Below are positions 26,520 to 34,335 of a DNA stretch of 37,076 nt, piece by piece (the stretch's first letter is position 1; every line of letters begins with the position of its first letter). Both the position numbers and the translations under genes were made by a program. Source of the DNA: an uncultured Pseudomonadota bacterium (GTDB lineage Bacteria > Pseudomonadota > Gammaproteobacteria > Burkholderiales > SG8-41); assembly GCA_946885605.1 (NCBI GenBank), contig CAMPGR010000024.1, positions 1 to 37,076 of the forward strand, read 5' to 3'. The notes beneath the pieces were generated by a model, which was not told the DNA's origin, did no database searches, and was given only the letters and a program-made list of their open reading frames with translations.

Positions 26520-26534
26520 TGGCATGCTTCTTGC
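26520..26534 (+). promoter_or_regulatory. Sigma-54 (-24/-12) promoter of the pilin gene
   Basis: TGGCATGCTTCTTGC matches the consensus TGGCACGNNNNTTGC at ten of eleven defined bases, with the invariant GG-N10-GC spacing. Transcription should begin near 26546, leaving a leader of about 34 bases to the ATG at 26580. A sigma-54 activator gene (9192-10646) lies in the same locus and rpoN at 31040. Confidence 0.85.
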
Positions 26535-26579
26535 CCCTGCAGCGTTCCGCCACAGGAGGCAATCAGAAAGGGGGACACC

Positions 26580-27227
26580 ATGAGACGACAGGATGGTTTT
26601 ACGCTGATAGAAATAGCGATTGTGCTGGTCATCATCGGGCTGCTGCTGGGGGGCGTGCTGAAGGGACAGGAGCTCATACAGAGTGCGAGGGTTCGTAACC
26701 TGATTTCGCACCAGGACGGGGTCAAGGCGGCCTATTTCGGCTTCCTCGATCGCTATCGCGCGATGCCGGGCGACTACAGCCAGGCGCAGGCCAACATCCC
26801 GAATTGCTCGGGATGTCAGCAGGGCGATAACAACGGCCAGATCACGGGCAACGAATCGATCAGCGCCTGGGAACATCTCTCCAAGGCCGGGTTCATCACG
26901 GGAAGCTACGTGTTCTCCGGAACGGCGGCGCCGAGCAACACTCCGGTGAACCCGTACGGATCGCTCACGCAGTTGATCTTCGACAACGTCTATCAGGACG
27001 CCGCGCCCGCGAACCGGCACAATCTCAAGACCGGCAACAACATACCGTCCGATATCCTGGCGGAAGTGGATCGCAAGATCGACGATGGATTGGGCAACGC
27101 CGGCCAGCTCCGCTTCTCGACCTTCGGCGGCGCGACCAACGCGGGCCAAGAGTGCTTCAATACTACGAGTGGCGCCTGGCAATCCGCTTCGCCCAATGCG
27201 AATTGCGGAGCGGTGACGTTGTTCTAG
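26580..27227 (+). CDS. Major-pilin-like prepilin
   Basis: A 215-residue prepilin with a six-residue leader (MRRQDG), cleavage before Phe7, Glu at mature position 5 (Glu11) and a strongly hydrophobic helix (FTLIEIAIVLVIIGLLLGGV). The globular part contains YRAMPGDYSQA, a CSGC pair (Cys76, Cys79), a calcium-loop-like GDNNGQI (82-88) followed by ESISAWEHLSKAGFITGSY, and a C-terminal Cys192/Cys209 pair. The combination is common in large type IV prepilins of proteobacteria. AAAGGGGG before the ATG makes a strong ribosome binding site. With its own sigma-54 promoter and terminator it forms a single-gene unit at the end of the locus, which fits the major structural subunit of the pilus. Confidence 0.88.
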   Translation: MRRQDGFTLIEIAIVLVIIGLLLGGVLKGQELIQSARVRNLISHQDGVKAAYFGFLDRYRAMPGDYSQAQANIPNCSGCQQGDNNGQITGNESISAWEHLSKAGFITGSYVFSGTAAPSNTPVNPYGSLTQLIFDNVYQDAAPANRHNLKTGNNIPSDILAEVDRKIDDGLGNAGQLRFSTFGGATNAGQECFNTTSGAWQSASPNANCGAVTLF

Positions 27228-27252
27228 CTTCACCGGCAAAGCCTCGCGAAGG

Positions 27253-27278
27253 AAAGCCCGCTCCCGCGGGCTTTTTTT
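27253..27278 (+). terminator. Rho-independent terminator after the pilin
   Basis: AAAGCCCGC (27253-27261), a TCCC loop and GCGGGCTTT (27266-27274) form a perfect nine-pair stem followed by four more T residues. It ends the pilin transcript and isolates it from kdsD. Confidence 0.92.
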
Positions 27279-27338
27279 AGCGCGGCGCCGCAGGGAACGT
27301 CCGAGTCTTGCTTGACGCGACGGGCTTTCAAGGCCATC

Positions 27339-27347
27339 TGCTATACT
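27339..27347 (+). promoter_or_regulatory. Putative extended -10 promoter of kdsD
   Basis: TGCTATACT is an extended -10 element. A TTGACG at 27312 is 24 bases from the hexamer, too far for a standard -35. The predicted start of transcription is only one or two bases before the kdsD ATG, so the message may be leaderless, or the true translation start is further in. Confidence 0.45.
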
Positions 27348-27355
27348 TCCCCGCG

Positions 27356-28354
27356 ATGAGCAAGCTTAAGCCCAGCTCAGCCGCCCCGGTCCCTGCCTCC
27401 CTCGCGAGAGCCCGCGAAGTCCTCGAAATCGAAGCGCGCGCGATCACCGAGCTCATCGGCACGCTCGACGGCGCGTTCGAGCGCGCGGTCCAGACCATCC
27501 TTCAGTGCACGGGCCGCGTCGTGGTGAGCGGCATGGGCAAGTCGGGTCACATTGCGCGCAAAATTGCATCGACGCTCGCAAGCACCGGCACGCCGGCTTT
27601 TTTTGTCCACCCTGCGGAAGCGAGCCACGGCGACCTCGGCATGATCGCGCGCGAGGACGTCTTCGTTGCGCTCTCCAACTCGGGAGAGAGCCAGGAGCTG
27701 CTCGCCATCGTTCCGCTCGTGAAGCGCCAGGGCGCAAAGCTGATCGCGTTTACCGGAAACGCCGCGTCGAGTCTCGCGCGCGAATCCGACGTGCACCTCT
27801 ACGCGGGCGCGCGCAAGGAAGCGTGCCCTCTCAACCTCGCGCCCACCGCGTCGACGACCGCGGCGCTCGCGCTGGGCGACGCGCTCGCCGTGGCGTTGAT
27901 GGAAGCGCGCGGCTTCACGCGCGACCAGTTCGCACGCTCGCATCCCGGCGGTACGCTGGGCCGCAAGCTTCTGACCCACGTGCGAGACGTCATGCGCGGC
28001 TCAGACGAGGCCCCGGCGGTCCATGCCGGGGCAATGCTCATGGAAGCCGTGCGCGAAGTGACGCACGGCCGCCTCGGCATGACGGCGATCCTCGATGACG
28101 AGCGGCGCGTGCTCGGCATCTTCACCGACGGCGACCTCCGGCGCACCCTCGAGAAAGGCTGCGACTTCAACGCGACCCCGATCGCCGACGTGATGACGCG
28201 GAACCCCCAGGTGATCGGGCCGGACAGGCTTGCCGCCGAAGCGGTCGAGATCATGGAGCGCAACAAGATCAATCAGCTGCTGGTGGTGGATGAAGCGGGT
28301 AGGCTCCTCGGCGCGCTCAACATGCATGACCTCTTCCGGGCGAAAGTGATTTGA
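27356..28354 (+). CDS. kdsD: Arabinose-5-phosphate isomerase KdsD
   Basis: KdsD converts ribulose 5-phosphate to arabinose 5-phosphate, the first step to Kdo, the sugar that links lipid A to the LPS core. The 332-residue protein has an N-terminal SIS domain (VVVSGMGKSGHIARKIASTLASTGTPAFFVHPAEASHGDLGM, then ISNSGES-like ALSNSGESQEL and CPLNLAPTASTTAALALGDALA) and two C-terminal CBS domains (HGRLGMTAILDDERRVLGIFTDGDLRR; NKINQLLVVDEAGRLLGALNMHDLFRA). An upstream in-frame start at 27308 lies in the promoter, so the ATG at 27356 is chosen. It opens the Kdo/LPS export operon that runs to rpoN. Confidence 0.95.
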   Translation: MSKLKPSSAAPVPASLARAREVLEIEARAITELIGTLDGAFERAVQTILQCTGRVVVSGMGKSGHIARKIASTLASTGTPAFFVHPAEASHGDLGMIAREDVFVALSNSGESQELLAIVPLVKRQGAKLIAFTGNAASSLARESDVHLYAGARKEACPLNLAPTASTTAALALGDALAVALMEARGFTRDQFARSHPGGTLGRKLLTHVRDVMRGSDEAPAVHAGAMLMEAVREVTHGRLGMTAILDDERRVLGIFTDGDLRRTLEKGCDFNATPIADVMTRNPQVIGPDRLAAEAVEIMERNKINQLLVVDEAGRLLGALNMHDLFRAKVI

Positions 28355-28406
28355 GGACGGCCTCTTGCCGCGTGAAGCCGAGCGCCGCCGTCCCGGCCGT
28401 CGACTG

Positions 28407-28964
28407 ATGCAGGAAGTTTTCCATAGAGCGCAGCGGGTACGTCTCGCGGTTTTCGACGTGGACGGCGTGTTGACGGACGGCACGCTCTACTACAGCGATA
28501 CCGGCGTGGAGGTGAAGGCCTTCAACGTGCGCGACGGGCACGGCCTCAAGATGCTGCAGGCGAGCGGGGTGCAGACCGCTATCATCACGAGCCGCTCCTC
28601 GCGCGCAGTCGAGCTTCGCGCGCGCGATCTCGGCATCGAGCTGCTCTACCAGGGCATTGCCGACAAGCTCGCCGCGTGCCGGGAACTCCTCGCGCGGGTG
28701 GGACTCGAACCGGCCGCCGTATCCTACATCGGCGACGACATCATCGATCTCCCGGTGCTCCTTTATTGCGGACTTGCGGCCGCCGTGCCGGAAGCGCCGG
28801 CGGCGGTGCGACGCCACGCGCACTACGTCACGCGCGCGGGCGGCGGGCAGGGCGCGGCACGCGAGCTGTGCGAGCTCATCATGCACGCGCAGGGCACGCT
28901 CGAGGCGCAAACCGCCGCGCATCGCGGCGCGGACGACGTGCCGGTCGAGGAACGGCGTGCATGA
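28407..28964 (+). CDS. kdsC: 3-deoxy-manno-octulosonate-8-phosphatase KdsC
   Basis: KdsC removes phosphate from Kdo 8-phosphate. The 185-residue product is a type C0 HAD phosphatase without a cap domain: motif I is FDVDGVLTDG, motif II is ITSRSS and motif IV is YIGDDIIDLPVL; the KAFNVRDGHGLKML stretch that follows motif I is diagnostic. The ATG at 28407 has a weak ribosome binding site. A TTG at 28365, ten bases after the kdsD stop and with GAGGA at the right distance, would add 14 residues and is a real alternative. The C-terminus ends with a charged tail. It overlaps lptC by four bases. Confidence 0.93.
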   Translation: MQEVFHRAQRVRLAVFDVDGVLTDGTLYYSDTGVEVKAFNVRDGHGLKMLQASGVQTAIITSRSSRAVELRARDLGIELLYQGIADKLAACRELLARVGLEPAAVSYIGDDIIDLPVLLYCGLAAAVPEAPAAVRRHAHYVTRAGGGQGAARELCELIMHAQGTLEAQTAAHRGADDVPVEERRA

Positions 28965-29557
28965 CGGACCGCCTCACAGCATGGTTTCCGCTCGCGCTCC
29001 TTGCGCTGCTGGCGGCGCTCACGTTCTGGCTGGACAGCTTCGTCCGGCCTCCGGCAAGCGACGCCGGTGCCGCGGCGCGGCACGACCCGGATTACATCGT
29101 CCACGGTCTGTCGGCCGTGCGCATGGACGCCGATGGCAGCGTCAAGTACTCGCTCCGGGCGGAACGCATGGTGCACTACCCGGACGACGACACGACTCAT
29201 CTGCGCCGCCCGCGATTCGTAAGCTACGCGACAGCACAGGCGCCGGTCACGATCACCGCGCGGGAAGGGCTGGTCTCGAGCGAAGGCGAAAACATCTACT
29301 TTCATGACGACGTGCTGGTGACACGCGCGGCGTATTCCGACCGCAGCGAGCTTGTGATGCGCACGACCTATCTCCACGTCGTGCCCGACAGCAATATCGC
29401 GAAGACCGACCGCCCGGTGACGATTACCGACGCCAATACCACCGTGCACGCGGTTGGCTTAGAATTGAACAGTGAGACGCAGGTTCTGCGTTTGCTGTCC
29501 AGAGTCAAAGGCACCTACCATGGCCCGAACAAAACGGTGCAGCAGCCGAGCGGCTGA
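28961..29557 (+). CDS. lptC: LPS export protein LptC
   Basis: LptC is a bitopic inner-membrane protein that takes LPS from LptB2FG and passes it to LptA. The 198-residue product has a single N-terminal transmembrane helix (about 8-25, WFPLALLALLAALTFWL) and a periplasmic beta-jellyroll domain with HDPDYIVHGLSAVRMDADGSVKYSLRAERMVHYPDDD, then GLVSSEGENIYFHDDVLVTR and the late VTITDANTTVHAVGLELNSETQVLRLLSRVKGTY. The ATG overlaps the kdsC stop, and lptA begins inside its 3' end. Sequence divergence is usual for LptC; the position confirms the call. Confidence 0.93.
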   Translation: MTDRLTAWFPLALLALLAALTFWLDSFVRPPASDAGAAARHDPDYIVHGLSAVRMDADGSVKYSLRAERMVHYPDDDTTHLRRPRFVSYATAQAPVTITAREGLVSSEGENIYFHDDVLVTRAAYSDRSELVMRTTYLHVVPDSNIAKTDRPVTITDANTTVHAVGLELNSETQVLRLLSRVKGTYHGPNKTVQQPSG

Positions 29558-30173
29558 ACGTCGGAGCCGGGCAGTGCGCGTCCTCGCGCTCGCGATGCTC
29601 GCACTGCTCGCCGGCTTCGGGATGGCCCGCGCGGAGAAGGCGGACCGCGAAAAGCCGATTCATCTCGAAGCCGACCGCGTTAGCGTCGACGAGGCGAAGC
29701 AGGTCGCCGTCTTCGAGGGCAACGTGGTGCTCACCCAGGGAACGATGACGATCCGCGGCGAGCGCATGCAGGTGCGCCAGGACGACGACGGCTTCCGCCA
29801 TGGCACGACGTGGGGCAATCTCGCGTATTTCCGCCAGAAGCGCGAAGGCTATGACGAGTACATCGAAGGCTGGGCGGAGCGCATCGAGTACGACGGCCGC
29901 GCCGACAAGGTGCAGATGTTCAACCGCGCCTCGATGAAGCGCGGGCAGGACGAGGTGCAGGGCAACTACATTTCCTACGACGCCGTCAGCGAGTTCTTCC
30001 AGGTGATCGGCGGTGGCACGAAGGCCGCGAGCGCCGGCAATCCGCAGGGGCGAGTGCGCGCGATACTGCAGCCGAAGCCCAAGGAAAAGCCGGCGGCGGC
30101 TCCCGTTCCATTGAAGCCGGCGGAGAAGCTTGGCACCCAGCGCGAAGAAGCAAGCGGTGGCGCCGCGAGATAG
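29520..30173 (+). CDS. lptA: LPS transport periplasmic protein LptA
   Basis: LptA molecules stack to form the bridge that carries LPS across the periplasm. The 217-residue product has a signal peptide (hydrophobic core [20 protein letters not shown], cut before EKADR) and an OstA-like jellyroll domain: [40 protein letters not shown], then [36 protein letters not shown]. The ATG at 29520 begins 38 bases before the lptC stop. The leader has a long basic n-region ([19 protein letters not shown]). The C-terminal 40 residues are Pro/Lys/Ala rich, as in many betaproteobacterial LptA proteins. Confidence 0.94.
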   Translation: MARTKRCSSRAAERRSRAVRVLALAMLALLAGFGMARAEKADREKPIHLEADRVSVDEAKQVAVFEGNVVLTQGTMTIRGERMQVRQDDDGFRHGTTWGNLAYFRQKREGYDEYIEGWAERIEYDGRADKVQMFNRASMKRGQDEVQGNYISYDAVSEFFQVIGGGTKAASAGNPQGRVRAILQPKPKEKPAAAPVPLKPAEKLGTQREEASGGAAR

Positions 30174-30174
30174 C

Positions 30175-30960
30175 ATGCTCCCCGCGGGCAGCGAGCCGGC
30201 ATTCGCCCCGCGCGCCGCCACCATGCAGGCGCCGCAGGCGAGCGAACTCAAGGCCGAGCGCCTGAAGAAGCGCTATCGCTCGCGCGTCGTGGTGAAAGAC
30301 GTCTCGCTCGAAGTCCACAGCGGTGAAGTGATCGGGCTGCTCGGTCCGAACGGCGCCGGCAAGACGACGTGCTTCTACATGATGGTGGGCCTCGTGCCGG
30401 CCGACGGCGGCGATCTCTTTCTCGACGGCCAGAAACTCACGCACATGCCGATCCACCGGCGCGCGCGTCTGGGCTTGAGCTACCTGCCCCAGGAGACGTC
30501 GATTTTCCGCCGGCTTTCGGTCGCCGAGAACGTGCGCGCGATACTCGAGCTCTACAACGACGACCCGGACCAGATCCGCAACAAGCTCGACGACCTGCTG
30601 CACGACCTCCACATCGGGCACCTGCGTGACAATCCCGCGGTGAGCCTTTCGGGCGGTGAGCGGCGGCGCGTCGAGATAGCGCGCGCGCTCGCCACCGAGC
30701 CGCGCTTCATCCTGCTCGACGAGCCGTTCGCCGGCGTCGACCCCATCGCGGTGCTGGACATCCAGAAAATCATAGGCTTTCTGAAGGAACGCGGCATCGG
30801 CGTGCTCATTACGGACCATAACGTCAGGGAAACGCTCGGTATCTGCGACCGCGCGTACATCATCAACGACGGCACCGTTCTCGCGTACGGCAAACCGGAG
30901 GAAATCGTTTATAATGAGAGCGTCCGAAAGGTATACCTAGGAGAGCATTTCCGCCTCTAG
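30175..30960 (+). CDS. lptB: LPS export ABC transporter ATPase LptB
   Basis: LptB is the cytoplasmic ATPase of LptB2FG, which extracts LPS from the inner membrane. The 261-residue product has Walker [11 protein letters not shown]-loop region [14 protein letters not shown], signature [15 protein letters not shown], Walker [13 protein letters not shown] and switch His in [11 protein letters not shown]; the run YNDDP and the end [10 protein letters not shown] are specific to LptB. The ATG at 30175 starts one base after the lptA stop; a TTG at 30130 and an ATG at 30223 are alternatives. The latter matches the conserved core more tightly, since the first ~20 residues are not typical. Confidence 0.95.
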   Translation: MLPAGSEPAFAPRAATMQAPQASELKAERLKKRYRSRVVVKDVSLEVHSGEVIGLLGPNGAGKTTCFYMMVGLVPADGGDLFLDGQKLTHMPIHRRARLGLSYLPQETSIFRRLSVAENVRAILELYNDDPDQIRNKLDDLLHDLHIGHLRDNPAVSLSGGERRRVEIARALATEPRFILLDEPFAGVDPIAVLDIQKIIGFLKERGIGVLITDHNVRETLGICDRAYIINDGTVLAYGKPEEIVYNESVRKVYLGEHFRL

Positions 30961-31039
30961 CGTGGCGCCTCGCGGCCGGCCGGGGATGCACGCGCAACAT
31001 GCGGGCGTTTGAGCGGTGACCTTTCTCTCGAAGACGCGC

Positions 31040-32473
31040 ATGAAACACTCCCTACAACTCCGGCTATCGCAACACTTAACGCTTACTCCGCAGCTTCAGC
31101 AATCGATCCGGCTGCTGCAACTCTCGACGCTCGAGTTGAACCAGGAGCTCGAGCGCTTCCTGCAGGAAAATCCGCTGCTCGAGCGCGACGACGGCATACG
31201 CGATGAGCCGCTCGTGCCGCCGGAATTGCGCCCGTCCGGCGAAACCGAGATCGTCGCCACGCCGGCTGCGGACGGGGAAAGCCTTACCCCCGAGCCCGAC
31301 TCCGGCGAGATCCACACGCTCGACGACCTCCCCGCTTCAGGGCCGCGGGACGACAGCGATGAAGGCGACTATCCGCAGATCGCGGCGGGCGCGCCGACGC
31401 TGCGCGCGCATCTCCTCTCGCAGCTCTCGCTCACGAATCTTTCCGACCGCGACCGCAAACTCGTCATGCTGCTCATCGATTCGCTCGACGATGACGGCTA
31501 TCTCGCGCAGGATCTGCCCGAGCTGCTGTCACTGCTCCCGCACGAACTCGCGATCGAGCCCGAAGAGCTTCAGATCGCGCTCAGGCATCTGCAGAACTTC
31601 GAGCCCGCGGGCGTGGGAGCACGCAACCTGAGCGAGTGCCTGCAGCTGCAGCTCGCCGCGCTGCCCGAGTGCACGCCCTACCGCGCGCCGGCGAGGGAGC
31701 TGGTGAAAAACCATCTCTCGGCGCTTGCCGCCCGCGACTTCAGCAAGCTCAAGAAAATTCTGCGCTGCGACGACGACTGCCTGCGCGCGGTGCAGAAGCT
31801 CATCACGGGGCTCAATCCCAAGCCCGGGCGCGACTTTTCCAGCGAGGAAACGCGCTACGTCGTTTCGGATGTGATCGTGCGAAAAGTCAAGAGCGCATGG
31901 ATCGCGTCGTTGAATCCGGAAGCGATGCCGCGTCTCAGGGTGAACAGGCTTTATGCCGATATCCTGAGCCGCAATCGCAACACCGGCTCGCACCAGCTCG
32001 CGAGCCAGCTCCAGGAAGCGAAGTGGCTCATCAAGAACGTGCAGCAGCGCTTCGACACCATTCTGCGCGTGTCGCAGGCGATCGTCGACCGCCAGCGCCA
32101 TTTCTTCGAGCATGGCGAGGTGGCGATGCGCCCGCTCGTGCTGCGCGAGATCGCGGAGGCTCTCGACCTGCACGAGTCGACCGTGTCGCGCGTGACGACG
32201 CAGAAGTTCATGCATACCGCGCGCGGCATCTTCGAGCTGAAGTACTTCTTCGGCAGCCACGTCACCACCGAAACCGGCGGCTCGGCCTCGAGCACCGCCA
32301 TCCGCGCGCTAATCAAGCAGCTCGTCAGCGCCGAGAACTCGCGCAAGCCCCTGAGCGACAGCCAGATCTCGGACATACTGGCGCAGCAGGGCATTGTCGT
32401 CGCCCGCCGCACGGTAGCCAAGTACCGGGAATCTTTGCAGATTTTGCCGGTCAATCTGAGAAAGACGCTGTAA
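31040..32473 (+). CDS. rpoN: RNA polymerase sigma-54 factor RpoN
   Basis: RpoN directs RNA polymerase to -24/-12 promoters and needs an AAA+ activator to open DNA. The 477-residue product has region I (MKHSLQLRLSQHLTLTPQLQQSIRLLQLS, Gln/Leu rich, activator-responsive), an acidic region II (about 60-115), the core-binding domain, the helix-turn-helix region (LVLREIAEALDLHESTVSRVTTQKFM) and the RpoN box ARRTVAKYR near the C-terminus that reads the -24 element. The ATG at 31040 is preferred over a GTG at 31016 because the product then begins at the conserved MKxSLQLR. It follows lptB by 79 bases, with no terminator seen. Confidence 0.97.
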   Translation: MKHSLQLRLSQHLTLTPQLQQSIRLLQLSTLELNQELERFLQENPLLERDDGIRDEPLVPPELRPSGETEIVATPAADGESLTPEPDSGEIHTLDDLPASGPRDDSDEGDYPQIAAGAPTLRAHLLSQLSLTNLSDRDRKLVMLLIDSLDDDGYLAQDLPELLSLLPHELAIEPEELQIALRHLQNFEPAGVGARNLSECLQLQLAALPECTPYRAPARELVKNHLSALAARDFSKLKKILRCDDDCLRAVQKLITGLNPKPGRDFSSEETRYVVSDVIVRKVKSAWIASLNPEAMPRLRVNRLYADILSRNRNTGSHQLASQLQEAKWLIKNVQQRFDTILRVSQAIVDRQRHFFEHGEVAMRPLVLREIAEALDLHESTVSRVTTQKFMHTARGIFELKYFFGSHVTTETGGSASSTAIRALIKQLVSAENSRKPLSDSQISDILAQQGIVVARRTVAKYRESLQILPVNLRKTL

Positions 32474-32487
32474 GGGAAAGGAGCGAT

Positions 32488-32817
32488 ATGAACCTGCACC
32501 TCACGGGGCACCATGTACAGATCACGCCCGCAATGCGCGACTACGTGGCCGGTAAGCTGGCCCGAATTACCCACCATTTCGATCACGTGATCGACGTAAA
32601 CGTGATACTTTCGGTGGAGAAACTGCTGCAGAAGGTGGAAGCGAACGTGCATGTGAGAGGCCGGGACATTTTCTGTGAGAGCATCGACACCGATATGTAC
32701 GCCGCGATCGACGGTCTAGTGGACAAGCTCGACCGTACCATCATCAAGCACAAGGAAAAGAACCTCGAGCACCGGCATGATGGCACACCCATCAAACATC
32801 TCGGCGGCGCGGAGTAG
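32488..32817 (+). CDS. hpf: Ribosome hibernation-promoting factor, short form
   Basis: A 109-residue ribosome-associated protein of the HPF/YfiA family that occupies the mRNA/tRNA channel of idle ribosomes. It has the N-terminal MNLHLTGHHVQITPAMRDYVAGKLARITHHFDHVIDVNVIL and the second alpha/beta half IDTDMYAAIDGLVDKLDRTIIKHKEK. The long-form C-terminal dimerisation domain is missing, as in gammaproteobacterial HPF. GGAAAGGAG gives a strong ribosome binding site, 14 bases after rpoN. The rpoN-hpf-ptsN order is a conserved proteobacterial arrangement. Confidence 0.94.
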   Translation: MNLHLTGHHVQITPAMRDYVAGKLARITHHFDHVIDVNVILSVEKLLQKVEANVHVRGRDIFCESIDTDMYAAIDGLVDKLDRTIIKHKEKNLEHRHDGTPIKHLGGAE

Positions 32818-32871
32818 GCGCGGGGCGCGCGTTCCGCACCAGCGGGGCTTCGAGTTCCATAACGACATGCC

Positions 32872-33357
32872 ATGAACCTGATCTCTCCCCTGCTGCCGGA
32901 GTCGAACGTGCTCCTCGACGTGGACGTCTCCAGCAAGAAGCGCGTGTTCGAGCAGGTCGGCCTGCTCTTCGAGAACAACCACCAGATCGCGCGCAGCCTC
33001 GTGTTCGACAGTCTCTTCGCGCGCGAAAAGCTGGGCTCCACGGGCCTCGGTCAAGGCATCGCGATTCCGCACGGTCGCATCAAGGGGCTCAAGGAGGCGA
33101 TCGGGGCGTTCGTGCGCATGAAGCAACCGATTCCCTTCGACGCGCCGGACGCGCAGAATGTCAGCCTCATATTCGTATTGCTGGTGCCCGAGCGTGCCAG
33201 CGATCTGCATCTTCAGATTCTGTCGGAGCTCGCGCAGATGTTCAGCGACAAGTCCCTGCGCGAGCGCCTGCTCAGCGTGCGCACCCCCGCCGAGCTGCAT
33301 CAACTGATCGCCGAATGGCAGCCGCATGCCGCAACTCAGCATAGCTCGGTTGTTTGA
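32872..33357 (+). CDS. ptsN: Nitrogen-type PTS EIIA component PtsN
   Basis: PtsN (EIIA-Ntr) is a regulatory phosphotransferase protein that receives phosphate from NPr/HPr and influences potassium, nitrogen and envelope functions. The 161-residue product has the EIIA fold with the phospho-accepting His67 in GIAIPHGRI, preceded by FDSLFAREKLGSTGLG. It overlaps hprK by 32 bases, which suggests tight translational coupling. No transporter EIIB or EIIC gene is present here, which fits a purely regulatory branch. Confidence 0.95.
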   Translation: MNLISPLLPESNVLLDVDVSSKKRVFEQVGLLFENNHQIARSLVFDSLFAREKLGSTGLGQGIAIPHGRIKGLKEAIGAFVRMKQPIPFDAPDAQNVSLIFVLLVPERASDLHLQILSELAQMFSDKSLRERLLSVRTPAELHQLIAEWQPHAATQHSSVV

Positions 33358-34273
33358 GGACAACAAAGACAAGCTCAAACTGACCTGGCTCGCAGGCCGC
33401 CTGGGCGGCACGAAAGATCTGAACAGCGAGCTCACCAAGGATTCGTCGAAGGGTCTCATCGGGCACCTCAACTTCATCCATCCCAACCTCATACAGGTGC
33501 TCGGCCCGTCCGAGGTCGAGTACCTGAACGGCCTCGAACCCGATCTCTGCAGCAGGAACCTGAGCCGCGTTGCGACGCGCGAGCTCGGGTGCTTCATCGT
33601 CGCGGGCATGGCCACTGCTCCAGCGCCGCTCATCTCTGTCGCCGAAACGACGCAGACGCCGCTCTTCGTGTCCCCCGTGGCCAGCGTGGAGCTCATGTGG
33701 ATGCTGCGGCCTTATCTCGCGCGCGCCCTGGCCGAATCGGTTACCGTGCACGGCGTGTTTCTCGACGTGCTGGGTGTGGGGGTGCTGCTGACGGGCGATT
33801 CGGGCGTGGGGAAGAGCGAGCTGGCGCTGGAGCTCGTGAGCCGGGGCAGCGGCCTCATCGCCGACGATATCGTCGAGTTCTACCGCGTCGGTCCGGACAC
33901 GCTCGAAGGGCGTTGTCCTGCTCTGCTCAAGGACTTTCTCGAAGTGCGCGGATTGGGCGTGCTCAATATCCGCACCATATTCGGCGAGGCGGCGCTGCGG
34001 CCGCGCAAGAACCTGCGGCTGATCGTCCATCTCGAGCGCCCGGGGCCCGACTTGATGCCGCTTGAGCGCCTGCCGCTCAAGCCGGGCAGCGAAGAAATCC
34101 TGGGCGTGGAAATGCGAAAGGTTACCATCCCGGTCGCCGCAGGCCGCAACCTCGCGGTGCTCACGGAGGCCGCAGTGCGCAGCCACGTTCTCCAGCTTCG
34201 CGGGATCGACAGCACACAGGAGTTCATCGCACGCCAGGCGGAGCATCTCGAAGGCCGCGACGGCGAGCCTTAA
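33326..34273 (+). CDS. hprK: HPr kinase/phosphorylase HprK
   Basis: HprK phosphorylates and dephosphorylates HPr at a serine. The 315-residue product has the N-terminal domain (residues 1 to about 130) and the C-terminal kinase domain with [29 protein letters not shown] (P-loop GDSGVGKS), [11 protein letters not shown] and the HprK signature [20 protein letters not shown]. The catalytic residues of the loop (His in VHGV, Asp in ADD) are present. Betaproteobacteria commonly carry hprK beside ptsN and rapZ, while enterobacteria do not. It starts inside the ptsN 3' end. Confidence 0.95.
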   Translation: MPQLSIARLFEDNKDKLKLTWLAGRLGGTKDLNSELTKDSSKGLIGHLNFIHPNLIQVLGPSEVEYLNGLEPDLCSRNLSRVATRELGCFIVAGMATAPAPLISVAETTQTPLFVSPVASVELMWMLRPYLARALAESVTVHGVFLDVLGVGVLLTGDSGVGKSELALELVSRGSGLIADDIVEFYRVGPDTLEGRCPALLKDFLEVRGLGVLNIRTIFGEAALRPRKNLRLIVHLERPGPDLMPLERLPLKPGSEEILGVEMRKVTIPVAAGRNLAVLTEAAVRSHVLQLRGIDSTQEFIARQAEHLEGRDGEP

Positions 34274-34306
34274 GGGCACGCGAAGTCCGCGCGAGCGCCG
34301 TGGCGC

Positions 34307-34312
34307 TATACT
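34307..34312 (+). promoter_or_regulatory. Putative -10 element before rapZ
   Basis: TATACT lies 24 bases before the rapZ ATG, in the 62-base gap after hprK. No clear -35 hexamer accompanies it. It could provide a secondary promoter for rapZ. Confidence 0.3.
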
Positions 34313-34335
34313 GTTTCGCGCCAACGGGCCACAAC

